A stretch of 64,000 nt of DNA from Shewanella livingstonensis (GCF_003855395.1 NZ_CP034015.1:4598001-4662000); one strand, 5' to 3'. Counted from the first letter of the stretch, positions 1 through 9,344 are shown. The notes: generated from the letters alone by a model not told the origin. Program-made: numbers and translations.

Positions 1-1080
1 TCAGTAGTGAGACACGATGAAACTGCGGCTCGGCTAGGTGGCGACGAGTTTTTAATCATTGGTGTATTTCCGCAAGGTTCTGCCAATATAGAGGCCTTAA
101 TTAATCGAATCGAAAGCTGTCAGCACGCTCCCTTCAATATCAATGACCGAAGTATTTCCACGGGGTTTAGTATTGGTGTCGCCCTTTCACCACAACATGG
201 AGATTCAGTTCAAGCTTTATTAGTAGCCGCTGATAGTGCAATGTATGAAGCCAAACGTAATAAGCGTGATACCGCGTGTTACTACACCAATGAAATAGGA
301 CAAAAAATAACGGAACGCTATCGATTGTCTTCGCAATTAAAACAAGCTATTAAAAATGAGCAATTGTATTTAGTCTATCAACCTATCGTATGTCTACTCT
401 CTGGAAAGATTAAAGGTTATGAAACTCTTACGCGCTGGAACTTAGATGGCACTCTCATCAATCCAGAACTGATCATCTCGTTGGCAGAGGATATTGGTGT
501 GTCTGAGGAGTTCTTTAAGTGGCTACTAAAAACGACATTAGCAAGCTGTAATCACTTTTTAAAACCCGATCAGTTTATCGCTATTAATGTGTCTGCGAGA
601 CAGTTTTTGGATATAAACTTTCTTATCAATACACAATATATTATCTCTAAATATAGTCATGTGAAGATTGAATTAGAGATCACAGAAAGCTCATTAATTG
701 CCGACTTTACAGAAACGATCAATAGAATCGATTCGCTAAATACGCTTGGTATAAAAGTCATGATTGATGATTTTGGTACTGGTTACTCGTCGTTAAGTCG
801 ATTAAAACAGCTCAACGTAGACAAGATTAAAATTGATCGATCTTTTTTACACGATGCCAGTAAAGATCAAAAGAGTGCTGGTATTTACCAGAGTATTGTA
901 GACCTTGCGCATAAATTAGATATTGATGTTGTGGCTGAAGGGGTTGAAACTACAGAGCAATTACTTTTTTTACGTCAATTTGCGCCTATTTATATGCAAG
1001 GTTATTTATTCCAAAAACCACAAATAAATACCAAGCAAACCGCCGAATTTATCATTCAGGATATAATTTTAAATAGCTAG
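1..1080 (+). CDS. GGDEF/EAL cyclic-di-GMP protein, 5' end outside window
   Basis: Only the 3' part is present; the frame is open from base 1. The start of the visible protein carries a GGDEF active-site motif (RLGGDEF), followed by an EAL phosphodiesterase domain: YQPI, ETL in place of the EAL signature (the metal-binding Glu is kept), the DDFGTGYSSL loop, KID, and AEGVET near the end. Such proteins make and/or degrade the second messenger c-di-GMP at the membrane or in the cytoplasm. Because both motifs look intact the protein could be bifunctional, but sensory and transmembrane parts upstream cannot be seen. It ends with TAG after LNS; no clear terminator follows. Confidence 0.93.
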   Translation, partial: SVVRHDETAARLGGDEFLIIGVFPQGSANIEALINRIESCQHAPFNINDRSISTGFSIGVALSPQHGDSVQALLVAADSAMYEAKRNKRDTACYYTNEIGQKITERYRLSSQLKQAIKNEQLYLVYQPIVCLLSGKIKGYETLTRWNLDGTLINPELIISLAEDIGVSEEFFKWLLKTTLASCNHFLKPDQFIAINVSARQFLDINFLINTQYIISKYSHVKIELEITESSLIADFTETINRIDSLNTLGIKVMIDDFGTGYSSLSRLKQLNVDKIKIDRSFLHDASKDQKSAGIYQSIVDLAHKLDIDVVAEGVETTEQLLFLRQFAPIYMQGYLFQKPQINTKQTAEFIIQDIILNS

Positions 1081-1156
1081 TTATCATTGACTAACTATGT
1101 TGTAGCAATAAACATTGCAGTGAATAGACATTGCAATGTTTACGTTGAGTTTTCAT

Positions 1157-1762
1157 CTAATCAAGTGACTCGCTCAGCTTATCATTTAACAAGTCTACTC
1201 TGTCCTGCCCCCAAAATGGTTCATTTTGGTAGATGTAAGTGGGTACGCCCAATACGCCTTTTTCAATAGCATCGACCGTGTTAGCTTCATATATTACATC
1301 GATGCTGGTTGACAGCGCTTGCTGTAATACACTGTCAGCATCGACATTAATTGAAGTGAGGATATGCTGGATAACGGCTGTATCGGCGATGTTTTGCTCT
1401 TGGGCCCAACATGCTGCTAAAACCTTACCGATAAACTCACCAACATCTTGTTCTGTTTGCTGCAACACAATAGCGCATCGATCGGCCAAACTTGGATCTG
1501 CGGGGAAAAAAGCTGGATGTAGATTAAGGGCTAAATCACGTTTTTTGGACCAACGGCCAAGTTCAATTAAGCGATAATCTTGTCGGGCTTGTGGCCGTTG
1601 CTTTACGGGTAACACACCTAATACCCCAAACAATTTTGCCAACTTAATAGGCTTATAATTAATAGCGATGTTGTGCTGATTAGCCAACGAAGTAAAAGTG
1701 TTATGGCCTAAATAAGCGTAAGGAGAAAGGCTAGTAAAGTAATAATCTATTGCTGTGCTCAT
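1157..1762 (-). CDS. DsbA-fold 2-hydroxychromene-2-carboxylate isomerase family protein
   Basis: About 201 residues. The N-terminus IDYYFTSLSPYAYLG is the glutathione-binding Ser-containing pattern of the HCCA isomerase (NahD)/kappa-GST group of the DsbA-like thioredoxin fold; the C-terminal GVLGVPTYIYQNEPFWGQDRVDLL is the usual cis-Pro region and closing helix. It lacks the CxxC of real disulfide oxidases, so a glutathione-dependent isomerase role is expected, substrate unknown. I chose the second Met (MSTAIDYYF): an AAGG lies about 11 bases before it, while the Met three codons upstream sits only 2 bases from AAGG. No aromatic degradation genes are adjacent, so the pathway is unclear. Confidence 0.85.
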   Translation of the reverse strand: MSTAIDYYFTSLSPYAYLGHNTFTSLANQHNIAINYKPIKLAKLFGVLGVLPVKQRPQARQDYRLIELGRWSKKRDLALNLHPAFFPADPSLADRCAIVLQQTEQDVGEFIGKVLAACWAQEQNIADTAVIQHILTSINVDADSVLQQALSTSIDVIYEANTVDAIEKGVLGVPTYIYQNEPFWGQDRVDLLNDKLSESLD

Positions 1763-1974
1763 AAGTCGCATTACCTTGTTGTTAATGGTTTAGTGTTGCA
1801 TATTAATAATCTGCGGCCAATATTACTCACCCGTTAAGCACAACTGACAACGTACTCATTCAGGGGCATCAATCATTTGCGCGAGTTGATATCCACCTTT
1901 TAATCAAGATTTTTTGCCTGCTAGGTTAATCCATTTTATATACCAGAGTTTAGATAATGAGCGGCTTAAGAAAT

Positions 1975-1998
1975 AAAAAGCGCCGATTGACGCTTTTT
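1975..1998 (-). terminator. Hairpin terminator after yqiK
   Basis: An 8-bp perfect inverted repeat (AAAAAGCG / CGCTTTTT) with an 8-base loop. Reading leftwards it follows the stop of the flotillin gene; the T-run is in the stem arms, so it could work in both directions. Confidence 0.7.
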
Positions 1999-2065
1999 AT
2001 TGTTAAGAGAGTTAGGTAAACACAACGCCATTATTTAGCCTATGATTTCACTGCAATAACTCAAC

Positions 2066-3829
2066 TTATTGGGCTGGATTAACCCCAGGGATGACTTCAT
2101 CAACTTTAAATCCAGCTTTTGCTGATTTAATCACGTCAACGGCTTCAGATGTCAGCACGTTATTACCTGTCAGGAGATCATTTAAATTACCTGATTCAGC
2201 ATTTACGAGTCCCAATTCGCGCAGCATGGCGTCAACCACTGGTGCATTAGCACGGTAATTTAAGGCCGCCGTTGTTACTTGCTCAGCAATACCACCTTGA
2301 GATTGATTGCCTCCACTCGTGCCAAACTGATTGCCAGTTCCATAACCTTGTAAAATTTTAATGCCTTCGATATTTTCAAGAGGCTTAACCGATTGAGCAA
2401 CAATTTCCGGTAAGGCTTTTAATATCGCTAATGACTTTTGCAGTGCAATTTGTTCGTCGCGCAGTACGTTTTCAGCTTCGTACAAGGCTTGCTTACCTGC
2501 CGCTTCTACTGCATACACTTTTTCATCGGCTTCGGCTTGAAGCTTCTTAGCATCGGCACTTGCACGTGCTTCGATTAAAATGGCGCTGGCTCTGTCTTCT
2601 GCGGCACGTTTTTCTGATTCAGCTCTAACGGTAACCCCCACGGCATCGCGCTCAGCTTCCTTACGGGCGTCAATCACTTCGATGTCTTTACGACGATTAG
2701 CTTCGGCAGTTTGACGCGCAGTAATCACCGCTTCTTCTTTCTCGACTTTGATTTTTTCAGCTTCAGCTGCACGAGCGCGTGCTGCCGACTCTTCTTCCGA
2801 CTTTGCCGCTACCGCAATGCGTCTTTCTTGCTCAGACACTTCAATATCGCGCTGCTGCTGAATACGAGATTGCTCAATAGACTTAAATTTTTCAATCTCA
2901 CGGGTTTCGATATCTTTGGTTTTTTCAATTTGAGCGGTTTCAATAGCACGCTCTTTTGTAATTTCAGCCTCACGTTCTTCGCGGGCTTTATTTTCTTTCT
3001 GCTTAATGATCTCTGCTTTTTGGTCTGCACGTTTAAATTCAAGTGACTGCTGTTGAATAAGGCGAGCTTCTTCTTCAGACTTTTCAATTTCTAAGGATTC
3101 TTTTTCAGCCTCAAGATTTCTCTGCTCTATTTTTATGCGGTTTTCTTGCTGAATATCATTGGTTTCTTTACGTTTTTCTTCAATAATTTTAGCTAGGCGC
3201 GCACGACCTTCGGCATCAAATGCATTGTTTTCGTTAAAAAACTGCAATTCAGTTTGATCAAAACCAGTAAGTGAAACAGACTCAAGTTCTAAACCGTTTT
3301 TCTCAAGGTCATTGGCGACATTATTTTGCACTCGCTGTACAAAATCGGACCTTTGCTCATGCATTTCGGTCATGGTCATTTCAGCTGCAACCGCGCGTAA
3401 CACATCAACAAACTTTGATTCCATAAGCTTTTTCAGCTCTTCGACGCGGTTAGTTCTTGTGCCTAGTGTTTGCGCTGCCATTGAGATGCCTTCAGAATTA
3501 GGCGCGACCCGTAAGTAAAAGTCAGCTTTAACATCCACGCGCATTCTGTCTTTAGTTATTAGCGCGTCTTTTTGCGTTTTTTCAACTTCAATACGTAAGG
3601 TGTTCATATTGACTGAGATGGTTTCGTGCAACACTGGTAGCACAATCGCGCCACCATCTTTAATAATTTTTTCCCCGCCAAAACCGGTACGTACAAATGC
3701 CATTTCTTTGGAGGCTCGTTTGTATAATTTAGCAAAAATAAGCCCAATGATTATTAAACCTAACATTACTAGACCAGCAATTAACAAGATAAAGCCGCTT
3801 CCAGAATCAAAGTTTATTAACGTTTCCAT
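2066..3829 (-). CDS. yqiK: YqiK-type flotillin (inner-membrane SPFH protein)
   Basis: 587 residues. One N-terminal membrane segment (about 13-33) is followed by a short basic stretch and an SPFH/band-7 domain (about 45-210, with FVRTGFGGEKIIKDGGAIVLPVLHE). A very long Glu/Ala/Lys-rich coiled coil (about 210-460) comes next, then a Gly/Gln-rich segment and a short C-terminal domain. This is the architecture of bacterial flotillins of the YqiK class, which oligomerise at the inner membrane and organise membrane microdomains. It lies 85 bases downstream of a YqiJ-type gene in the same direction, matching the yqiJ-yqiK operon of enterobacteria. The stop is followed by a hairpin terminator. Confidence 0.93.
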   Translation of the reverse strand: METLINFDSGSGFILLIAGLVMLGLIIIGLIFAKLYKRASKEMAFVRTGFGGEKIIKDGGAIVLPVLHETISVNMNTLRIEVEKTQKDALITKDRMRVDVKADFYLRVAPNSEGISMAAQTLGTRTNRVEELKKLMESKFVDVLRAVAAEMTMTEMHEQRSDFVQRVQNNVANDLEKNGLELESVSLTGFDQTELQFFNENNAFDAEGRARLAKIIEEKRKETNDIQQENRIKIEQRNLEAEKESLEIEKSEEEARLIQQQSLEFKRADQKAEIIKQKENKAREEREAEITKERAIETAQIEKTKDIETREIEKFKSIEQSRIQQQRDIEVSEQERRIAVAAKSEEESAARARAAEAEKIKVEKEEAVITARQTAEANRRKDIEVIDARKEAERDAVGVTVRAESEKRAAEDRASAILIEARASADAKKLQAEADEKVYAVEAAGKQALYEAENVLRDEQIALQKSLAILKALPEIVAQSVKPLENIEGIKILQGYGTGNQFGTSGGNQSQGGIAEQVTTAALNYRANAPVVDAMLRELGLVNAESGNLNDLLTGNNVLTSEAVDVIKSAKAGFKVDEVIPGVNPAQ

Positions 3830-3860
3830 TTAATTTCCTTTTAAATACAACAGAGTGATT

Positions 3861-3888
3861 AAATAATGTCATCACAATGACATTATTT
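3861..3888 (-). other. Perfect 12-bp hairpin between yqiJ and yqiK
   Basis: AAATAATGTCAT and its exact complement flank a 4-base loop in the 85-base gap between the two genes. There is no long T-run after it on the coding strand, so an mRNA-processing/stability element or attenuator is more likely than a full terminator. Confidence 0.6.
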
Positions 3889-3914
3889 TTGAGAATATAG
3901 AGTCATTTTTTAAG

Positions 3915-4559
3915 TTATCTAACTCGTGCGGCAGTCCACACCTTGCCTTTATGAGCTAATAGTACAACTTCCACGCCACGGACAAATTCAACCCCCACGT
4001 CTTCTGGTTCAACTAATACATAATGTTTTTGTTGAAATTCATCACGCACCATTGCCTCTGTCGGCCTGCCTTTAACTGCGCGACCTTGAGTAATCGTCGC
4101 GACACAGCCACCCAAAGCATTAACAGAAATAGCCGACGTTTCATTTTTAGGAAGGATATTGGCAATAGCATTGCCGAGGAAATGGCTAGAAATACACGTA
4201 ATAATTAATGCGATAGGTACCACAATAAGTCTTGTAAGCAGCTCAGCAGAGATTTGTAGGCTTATAAAATTAATAACATAGCCAGTAATAGCGAAGCTAC
4301 TTAATGCCAATACCAGCCAAATAAGTAGTGGCAAACGATTAAGACACAGCCAGCCTAATAAGCCTGTCATTCCGGTTACAGAGACCGAAGTATCAACATC
4401 AACATCAGCATCAAGATCTGCCGATAACGAGTTATCTAATGCACTAAAAATGCTTAATCCAGCAATCATTGCAATTAGTTCAAATATGCCCAACATAACA
4501 ACAATTACCAGTGCAATTGAAAAGGGCGTATTTTCATGAGCGATCAAAAATGCCAGCAT
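3915..4559 (-). CDS. yqiJ: YqiJ-type membrane protein with OB-fold tail
   Basis: 214 residues. There are three or four membrane segments: residues about 8-33, then 70-95 and 105-140 after an acidic loop (ADLDADVDVDTS). A soluble C-terminal domain with GGCVATITQGRAVKGRPTEAMVRDE and ...YVLVEPEDVGVEFVRGVEVVLL matches the NfeD-like OB-fold of YqiJ. NfeD/YqiJ proteins are partners of flotillins. I start at MLAFLIAHEN because GGAGG lies 5 bases upstream; an upstream in-frame Met (4592) has no such site. It is the first gene of the two-gene flotillin operon. Confidence 0.9.
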   Translation of the reverse strand: MLAFLIAHENTPFSIALVIVVMLGIFELIAMIAGLSIFSALDNSLSADLDADVDVDTSVSVTGMTGLLGWLCLNRLPLLIWLVLALSSFAITGYVINFISLQISAELLTRLIVVPIALIITCISSHFLGNAIANILPKNETSAISVNALGGCVATITQGRAVKGRPTEAMVRDEFQQKHYVLVEPEDVGVEFVRGVEVVLLAHKGKVWTAARVR

Positions 4560-4869
4560 TGTTCCTCCATTAACGATGTGAATTCCATTCATTTGTAAAT
4601 TATCACGTTATATTGCAATAGGATATCAAGCAATGACGCTTTTAAGAATAAAACCGAATCAAATTGGCTAGTTTTCATCACGATAGAGCGTTAAAGCCAC
4701 ATTTCTAAATTAAAATCGATTATTATAAATCGATCATTACCCATAATAGTTTTGTTATGGTCACCCTTAAAATATCAGCGATGAGCGGATTTTAGCGCCC
4801 GCGATATTGGCATGATAAAGCACATATCCTATCAAAGTAATAAATAGCGAAGTGGTCACATCTGATATT

Positions 4870-5748
4870 TTATGGCTCATTAACACGGCTCCTAAACTGT
4901 AAATAAGCCGTAGTCATCGCTTGAGCATCTTCCACTTGCGGATAGTGACCTAAGGTTGGCATGGTGGTGATATTGGCATTAGGGATCAATTGGCGATAAT
5001 GATCGATCATATGTTGACCCGAGATCGGATCTAGCGCGCCAGCGATCAGTTTTATCGGTATCGTGCTGTTAACCATTGCCCCAACCCAACGTTCACGGTT
5101 TTGCTGCCGTTGGGTCATATAACCAATCAGCTTATGCATCACTGACAAACCATTATTGTGATTTAGTAATTGCCATAGAGTATCGATAACGTCTGGCGTT
5201 GGTGGTGTCGATGGCCCAAATATGTGCTGTAAATTAGCAGCAAACTTTTGTTTATTGATCAATTTAGATACTAAAGGCCCTAGTGGTGACAGTAATAATT
5301 TTTGGATTAATATTGGTTTATGAGTTTCAGGAAATAAGCCACCATTTAAAAAACAGACACTTGCGATGTGCATATTATTGCCGCCATCAATTTGCCTTGC
5401 TAGCAGCTCTTGCGCGACCGTATCACCATAGTCATGAGCTAAAATATGATAATGGCTAACGCCTAGCTGTTGTAATAATGCCTGATAAAGATCAGCTTGC
5501 TCAGAGATCAAATAACGTGCGGCTTTGGGTTTATCTGAAAATCCAAAGCCCAACATATCAAGAGTGATCACGTAATAATGCTGGGTAAGTTGATGCCACA
5601 TGCCCTCCCAGTCCCAACTGGCGCTAGGAAAACCATGAATAAGCAATAATACAGGCGCCTGACAATTTTCCGAACAACGAGTAAAAATCTGCTGGCCGTT
5701 AATTGATACAAATTTCCCCTGCTGTTGCCATTCACTCAGTGTGATCAT
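4870..5748 (-). CDS. Alpha/beta hydrolase resembling MEST/PEG1
   Basis: 292 residues. The oxyanion-hole motif is HGFPSASWDWEGMW. The nucleophile elbow is AHDYGDTVAQELLAR, so the nucleophile is Asp, as in haloalkane dehalogenases and epoxide hydrolases rather than Ser esterases. The catalytic His is probably in LGHYPQVEDA, near the C-terminus. From memory, long stretches (DYGDTVAQELL, NGGLFPETHKPIL, RERWVGAM, TIPIKLIAGALDPIS) parallel the animal MEST protein, including its cap region. Substrate unknown. It is a single gene on the minus strand; the start ATG lies in GTGATC with weak ribosome-binding support. Confidence 0.85.
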   Translation of the reverse strand: MITLSEWQQQGKFVSINGQQIFTRCSENCQAPVLLLIHGFPSASWDWEGMWHQLTQHYYVITLDMLGFGFSDKPKAARYLISEQADLYQALLQQLGVSHYHILAHDYGDTVAQELLARQIDGGNNMHIASVCFLNGGLFPETHKPILIQKLLLSPLGPLVSKLINKQKFAANLQHIFGPSTPPTPDVIDTLWQLLNHNNGLSVMHKLIGYMTQRQQNRERWVGAMVNSTIPIKLIAGALDPISGQHMIDHYRQLIPNANITTMPTLGHYPQVEDAQAMTTAYLQFRSRVNEP

Positions 5749-5962
5749 CGCGATGTTATCCTTTCACTAATAGTGTATTTACCATCGATTAAAATCTCTC
5801 ATAGATCCAATATTCTGACTTTAACTCAATAGCCTATATATTAATCTAAGTTGAGCCTAAATATTCTATTCACTAGCTGACTATATACCATTAGGCAGTG
5901 ATATTATCTCTGCCTAATATTTCAAATGATCCATTCTAATTAGCTAATAGTCATTGCCAATA

Positions 5963-6727
5963 ATGATTTGCGCGGGAGCATCGGTGTTAACAGATCCATT
6001 ATTTTGGTTAGTGGCTATTCCAGCTGTATTAATCACAGGTATGTCAAAGTCAGGTTTTGCTGGCGGTGCCGGCGGGTTAACCGTGCCGTTGTTAGCATTA
6101 GCGATTAGCCCTGCGGCTGCGGCTGCCGTGATGTTACCATTATTGGTTTATATGGATTTTTTAAGTGTGCGTTCGTGGTGGGGGAAACAAAACACAGCAC
6201 AATTATGGATACTATTGCCTGCAGCTATTATGGGTATTGTTATAGCTTACCTGTTATTTGACCAACTTAATGAACAATACTTACGCGGGTTACTTGGGGT
6301 GATTTCATTAGGTTTTGGTATTTATGGCCTCACCTTAGGCGAGTGGTCACAACGTAAACCCTCCTCGCTCATGGGGAAAATTTGCGCCACCATTGCCGGT
6401 TTTACTAGCTTTGTAGCCCATGCAGGTGGACCACCATTAAATGCCTATTTAATCCCACTGCGTTTGGCTAAAACAGAATACTTAGGCACTGCGGTAGTTT
6501 TTTTTGCGGTTGTGAATGCTGTGAAGTTAATTCCCTACAGCATGCTAGGGCAAATTAACTTGAGTAATTTATTAGTCTCAGCATCATTGGCACCTATCGC
6601 ATGGCTTGGGGTAAAACTGGGGCTGCGCATTCAAGATAAGTTTGATGAAAAACAGTTTAAAAAAATCATCCTAAGCTTAATGATAGTGGTAGGTATACGC
6701 TTATTGTGGACGGCACTGATACCATAA
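5963..6727 (+). CDS. TauE/SafE family sulfite/anion exporter-like permease
   Basis: About 254 residues and 7-8 predicted membrane helices. The conserved first-repeat signature is GMSKSGFAGGAGGLTVPLLAL and the second-repeat equivalent is TSFVAHAGGPPLNAYL, both typical of the TauE/SafE (DUF81) family, which export sulfite, sulfoacetate or other organic anions across the inner membrane. An in-frame TTG lies 9 bases upstream (5954), but neither start has a convincing ribosome-binding site; I take the ATG. It stands upstream of the disrupted flavin-reductase gene in the same direction, with about 125 bases between. Confidence 0.85.
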   Translation: MICAGASVLTDPLFWLVAIPAVLITGMSKSGFAGGAGGLTVPLLALAISPAAAAAVMLPLLVYMDFLSVRSWWGKQNTAQLWILLPAAIMGIVIAYLLFDQLNEQYLRGLLGVISLGFGIYGLTLGEWSQRKPSSLMGKICATIAGFTSFVAHAGGPPLNAYLIPLRLAKTEYLGTAVVFFAVVNAVKLIPYSMLGQINLSNLLVSASLAPIAWLGVKLGLRIQDKFDEKQFKKIILSLMIVVGIRLLWTALIP

Positions 6728-6956
6728 TTGATGTGGTAATATTTACTTATTATGTTAATTCAGAAATTGATCGATTAAATAGATCTATTTAATTAAACCA
6801 TCGTAATATTTGATATCGCTATAACAAGCTCCACAATATAAAAAGGTAAGATATGAGCACTGATAATCGCTATTTTTATGAACCTAGCAAAGGTCATGGT
6901 CTACCACATAATCCGCTGAATGCCATTATTGGCCCGCGTCCTATTGGTTGGATTGC

Positions 6957-8176
6957 CAGGGCAAGATCACGAAGCTTTACCTTGACTTAAGTTTGTGATC
7001 TTATACTTCTTTTTAGTAAGAAGTAAGTTAACCCATGTCGCAACTACAGCTATTCAAGTACTTTTCAAACATTGATGACCCCCGTCAACAAGGTAAAGTT
7101 GTCCATAAACTCTTTGATATCCTATTCCTTACCCTCAGCGCAGTGATTGCTGGATGCCAAGGCTGGGAAGAAATTGAGGATTTTGGACACGACCGTCTCG
7201 ATTGGTTACGCAAATTTGTCTCTTTTGAAAATGGTATTCCTAAACATGACACGATAGCGAGGGTTATCAGCACTATTGATATGAGTACGTTTCAATCCTG
7301 CTTCTCTAAATGGATGCAAGAGTGCCACCAGGTCACTGCTGGACAAGTGATTGCTATTGATGGAAAAAGATTAAAAGGTTCATTTAATCAGTCTGATAGA
7401 AAGGATGCCATTCATATGGTGAGCGCATTTGCTTGTGAAAATGGTGTGGTGCTTGGACAGCAGAAAACCGACTGTAAATCCAATGAGATAACCGCCATCC
7501 CAGTGCTGCTTGACTTGTTAGAAATAAAAGGTTGCCTAGTCACCATCGATGCCATGGGATGTCAGAAAGCGATAGCTCAGAAAATTTTGGATAAAGAAGC
7601 GAATTATCTGCTGGCACTTAAAGGCAATCAGCCTATGTTGTTTTCCCAGGTAGAGAAATTATTAGGACCAGAAATCAGCCGACAGTGTCAGGATGGAACG
7701 CTATTTCAGGAAGCGGATTACCAACGAAATAGAGAAGAGTACCGGTGCTGTATTGTGACCAATGACATGAGTCAAATCCCCGCAGCGGCAGATTGGCCAA
7801 TGTTAACGACAGTTGGGGTGATCATTTCTTATCGAAAAGAAAAAGGCAAAGTATCCAAAGCGTTAAATTTTAGATACTACATCAGTTCAGCCACGTTAAC
7901 GGCAGAAGAGTTGGCAGCAAGTGCCCGAGAGCATTGGAGTATCGAAAATGGATTGCACTGGAAACTTGATGTTGGAATGAAAGAAGATGATTGTCGTATC
8001 CGACGTAATGGTGCACCGGAAATCATGGCAGGTGTTAGGCATGTTGCAGTGAATCGTCTTCAGTCAGAGACAAGCTTTAAGAAAGGAGTAAGAGCAAAAC
8101 AAATGAAAGCCAATCGCAACACCGATTACCTTGAAAAGGTTATTTTTGGCAAGTGAATTTTCATGCTCTTACCCTG
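6957..8176 (+). mobile_element. ISAs1-family insertion sequence, complete
   Basis: 1220 bp with imperfect terminal inverted repeats of about 21 bp: left CAGGGCAAGATCACGAAGC, right (reverse complement) CAGGGTAAGAGCATGAAAA. It is flanked by an identical 10-bp direct repeat GTTGGATTGC at 6947-6956 and 8177-8186, the length expected for this family. The perfect duplication and intact transposase mean the insertion is recent. Confidence 0.95.
7035..8156 (+). CDS. ISAs1-family DDE transposase
   Basis: 373 residues. N-terminal FSNIDDPRQQGKVVHKLFDIL and the DDE residues in IAIDGKRLKGS, LVTIDAMGCQ and SAREHWSIENGLHWKLDV are the signatures of ISAs1 (H-repeat/YhhI-related) transposases that cut and paste the element. 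The gene fills the element, ending 20 bases from its right end. No internal stop or frameshift is seen, so it looks functional. Confidence 0.96.
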   Translation: MSQLQLFKYFSNIDDPRQQGKVVHKLFDILFLTLSAVIAGCQGWEEIEDFGHDRLDWLRKFVSFENGIPKHDTIARVISTIDMSTFQSCFSKWMQECHQVTAGQVIAIDGKRLKGSFNQSDRKDAIHMVSAFACENGVVLGQQKTDCKSNEITAIPVLLDLLEIKGCLVTIDAMGCQKAIAQKILDKEANYLLALKGNQPMLFSQVEKLLGPEISRQCQDGTLFQEADYQRNREEYRCCIVTNDMSQIPAAADWPMLTTVGVIISYRKEKGKVSKALNFRYYISSATLTAEELAASAREHWSIENGLHWKLDVGMKEDDCRIRRNGAPEIMAGVRHVAVNRLQSETSFKKGVRAKQMKANRNTDYLEKVIFGK

Positions 8177-8724
8177 GTTGGATTGCTTCTCGTAATGCCC
8201 AAGGCCATCGAAACCTGGCGCCTTATAGTTTCTTTAACTGCTTTAATTACGATCCACCCATTATTGGTTTTGCTAGTGTTGGCTGGAAAGACAGCGTGGC
8301 TAATATTGTTGAAACCGGCGAATTTGTATGGAATTTAACAACCCGCAGTTTAGCCGCGCAAATGAACCAAACCTCGGCGCCATTAGCTCACGGTACTGAC
8401 GAGTTTGAATTTGCCGGATTAACCCCAGTTGCAGGTAATATTGTTAAAGCAGATCGCATTGCACAAAGTCCAGTTAGCTTTGAGTGTAAACTGTCGCAAT
8501 GCATTCAGCTAACGACGGCTAATGGCGATAAAATCGATAGTTGGTTAGTGCTGGGTGAAGTCGTGGCTGTACATATTGAAAAATATTTACTCAGCCCAGA
8601 GGGGATTTACCAAACGGCATTAGCAGAGCCAGTATTACGTGCTGGTGGGCCATCGGCTTATTATGGTATTTCAGATGAGCAGCGTTTCGACTTACATCGT
8701 CCTACACTATAAGCGTAAAACAAT

Positions 8725-8754
8725 TAAGGCTACCCGTTGGTAGCCTTATTTTTT
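8725..8754 (+). terminator. Rho-independent terminator
   Basis: A 10-bp perfect stem TAAGGCTACC / GGTAGCCTTA with loop CGTT is followed by six T. It sits between the convergent flavin-reductase fragment and the outer-membrane protein gene. Confidence 0.9.
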
Positions 8755-8774
8755 AGCATTCTTCGAGCTGATAA

Positions 8775-9344
8775 TTAGAATTGGTAATGTAAACCCAATG
8801 CTAATTGTTCAATTTCAGCATCAATATCATCAACATAGCCATACTCATCAATATCAAGATCGCCTTTGCTCATATCGTAGCTTAAACGAAGGTTAAGGTT
8901 TTCAGTTAATGCGGCATTAATCCCAACGCCATAGGTAAAGCCAATACCAGAAGCCGTAAAATCATCATAATAACCATCAACAACAACCGCCATTGATGCC
9001 ACACCTACTTTAACAAAAACCGAAAATGTCTCATTGAAACGCGCAGTAAATGTGGGGGCAAACGTTAGTGCACCTGCTACGATATCAAAATCGTCTTCAC
9101 CTACATCGGCCGCAAAAAAATTACTTTCTAAACCAAACCAATCGTTAAACTGATAACCACCATAAACGCCGAATCCTGTTGCTGATTCAGAACTGTCACT
9201 ATCACCAGACCCTAATTCTGTTTTATTTATTGCACCGCCGATATAAAAACCGGTGCGATCTGAGGCCATATCTGTATTGGCAAAAACAGGGGTAGCTAAA
9301 ACCGCACACATCATTGTGGCTAAAAGAGATATCTTGTACATCAT
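8775..9344 (-). CDS. Outer-membrane beta-barrel protein (OmpA-like/opacity-type)
   Basis: 189 residues. A Sec signal peptide (about 1-22, ending VFA-N) precedes alternating beta strands: GFYIGGAINKTELG, GFGVYGGYQFNDWFGLESNFF, LRLSYDMSKGD, and the terminal ALGLHYQF with C-terminal Phe, the outer-membrane insertion signal. The size fits an eight-stranded barrel. Such small barrels are structural or adhesive; no specific function can be given. The gene is monocistronic with its own upstream region. Confidence 0.85.
   Translation of the reverse strand: MMYKISLLATMMCAVLATPVFANTDMASDRTGFYIGGAINKTELGSGDSDSSESATGFGVYGGYQFNDWFGLESNFFAADVGEDDFDIVAGALTFAPTFTARFNETFSVFVKVGVASMAVVVDGYYDDFTASGIGFTYGVGINAALTENLNLRLSYDMSKGDLDIDEYGYVDDIDAEIEQLALGLHYQF

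Larger units (their letters stand above)
6853..8712 (+). pseudogene. Flavin-reductase-like FMN-binding protein gene split by an insertion sequence
   Basis: The 5' piece (6853-6956, MSTDNRYFYEPSKGHGLPHN...) and 3' piece (8187-8712) join exactly in frame when the insertion and one copy of the 10-bp duplication are removed, restoring PIGWIASRNAQGHRNLAPYS. The rebuilt protein has about 209 residues, with the PRPIGWI and LAPYSFFN motifs of the flavin reductase-like split-barrel (DUF447/RutF-type) family, which bind FMN and reduce flavins or aromatic substrates. Start ATG has AAGGTAAG upstream. The insertion removes function unless the IS excises precisely. A fresh start inside the IS end (8131) is unlikely to give a folded protein. 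Confidence 0.92.

Noticed and set aside
1087..1269. Small frame after the GGDEF/EAL gene
   Set aside because: It overlaps the opposite-strand isomerase gene, has no ribosome-binding site and unnatural composition.
2711..3087. Open frames on both strands inside the flotillin gene
   Set aside because: They are by-products of the low-complexity Glu/Lys/Ala coiled-coil codons.
8131..8712. Functional short flavin-reductase gene starting inside the IS end
   Set aside because: The reading frame crosses the right end of the IS; the first 18 codons are IS sequence and the N-terminal part of the fold is missing.
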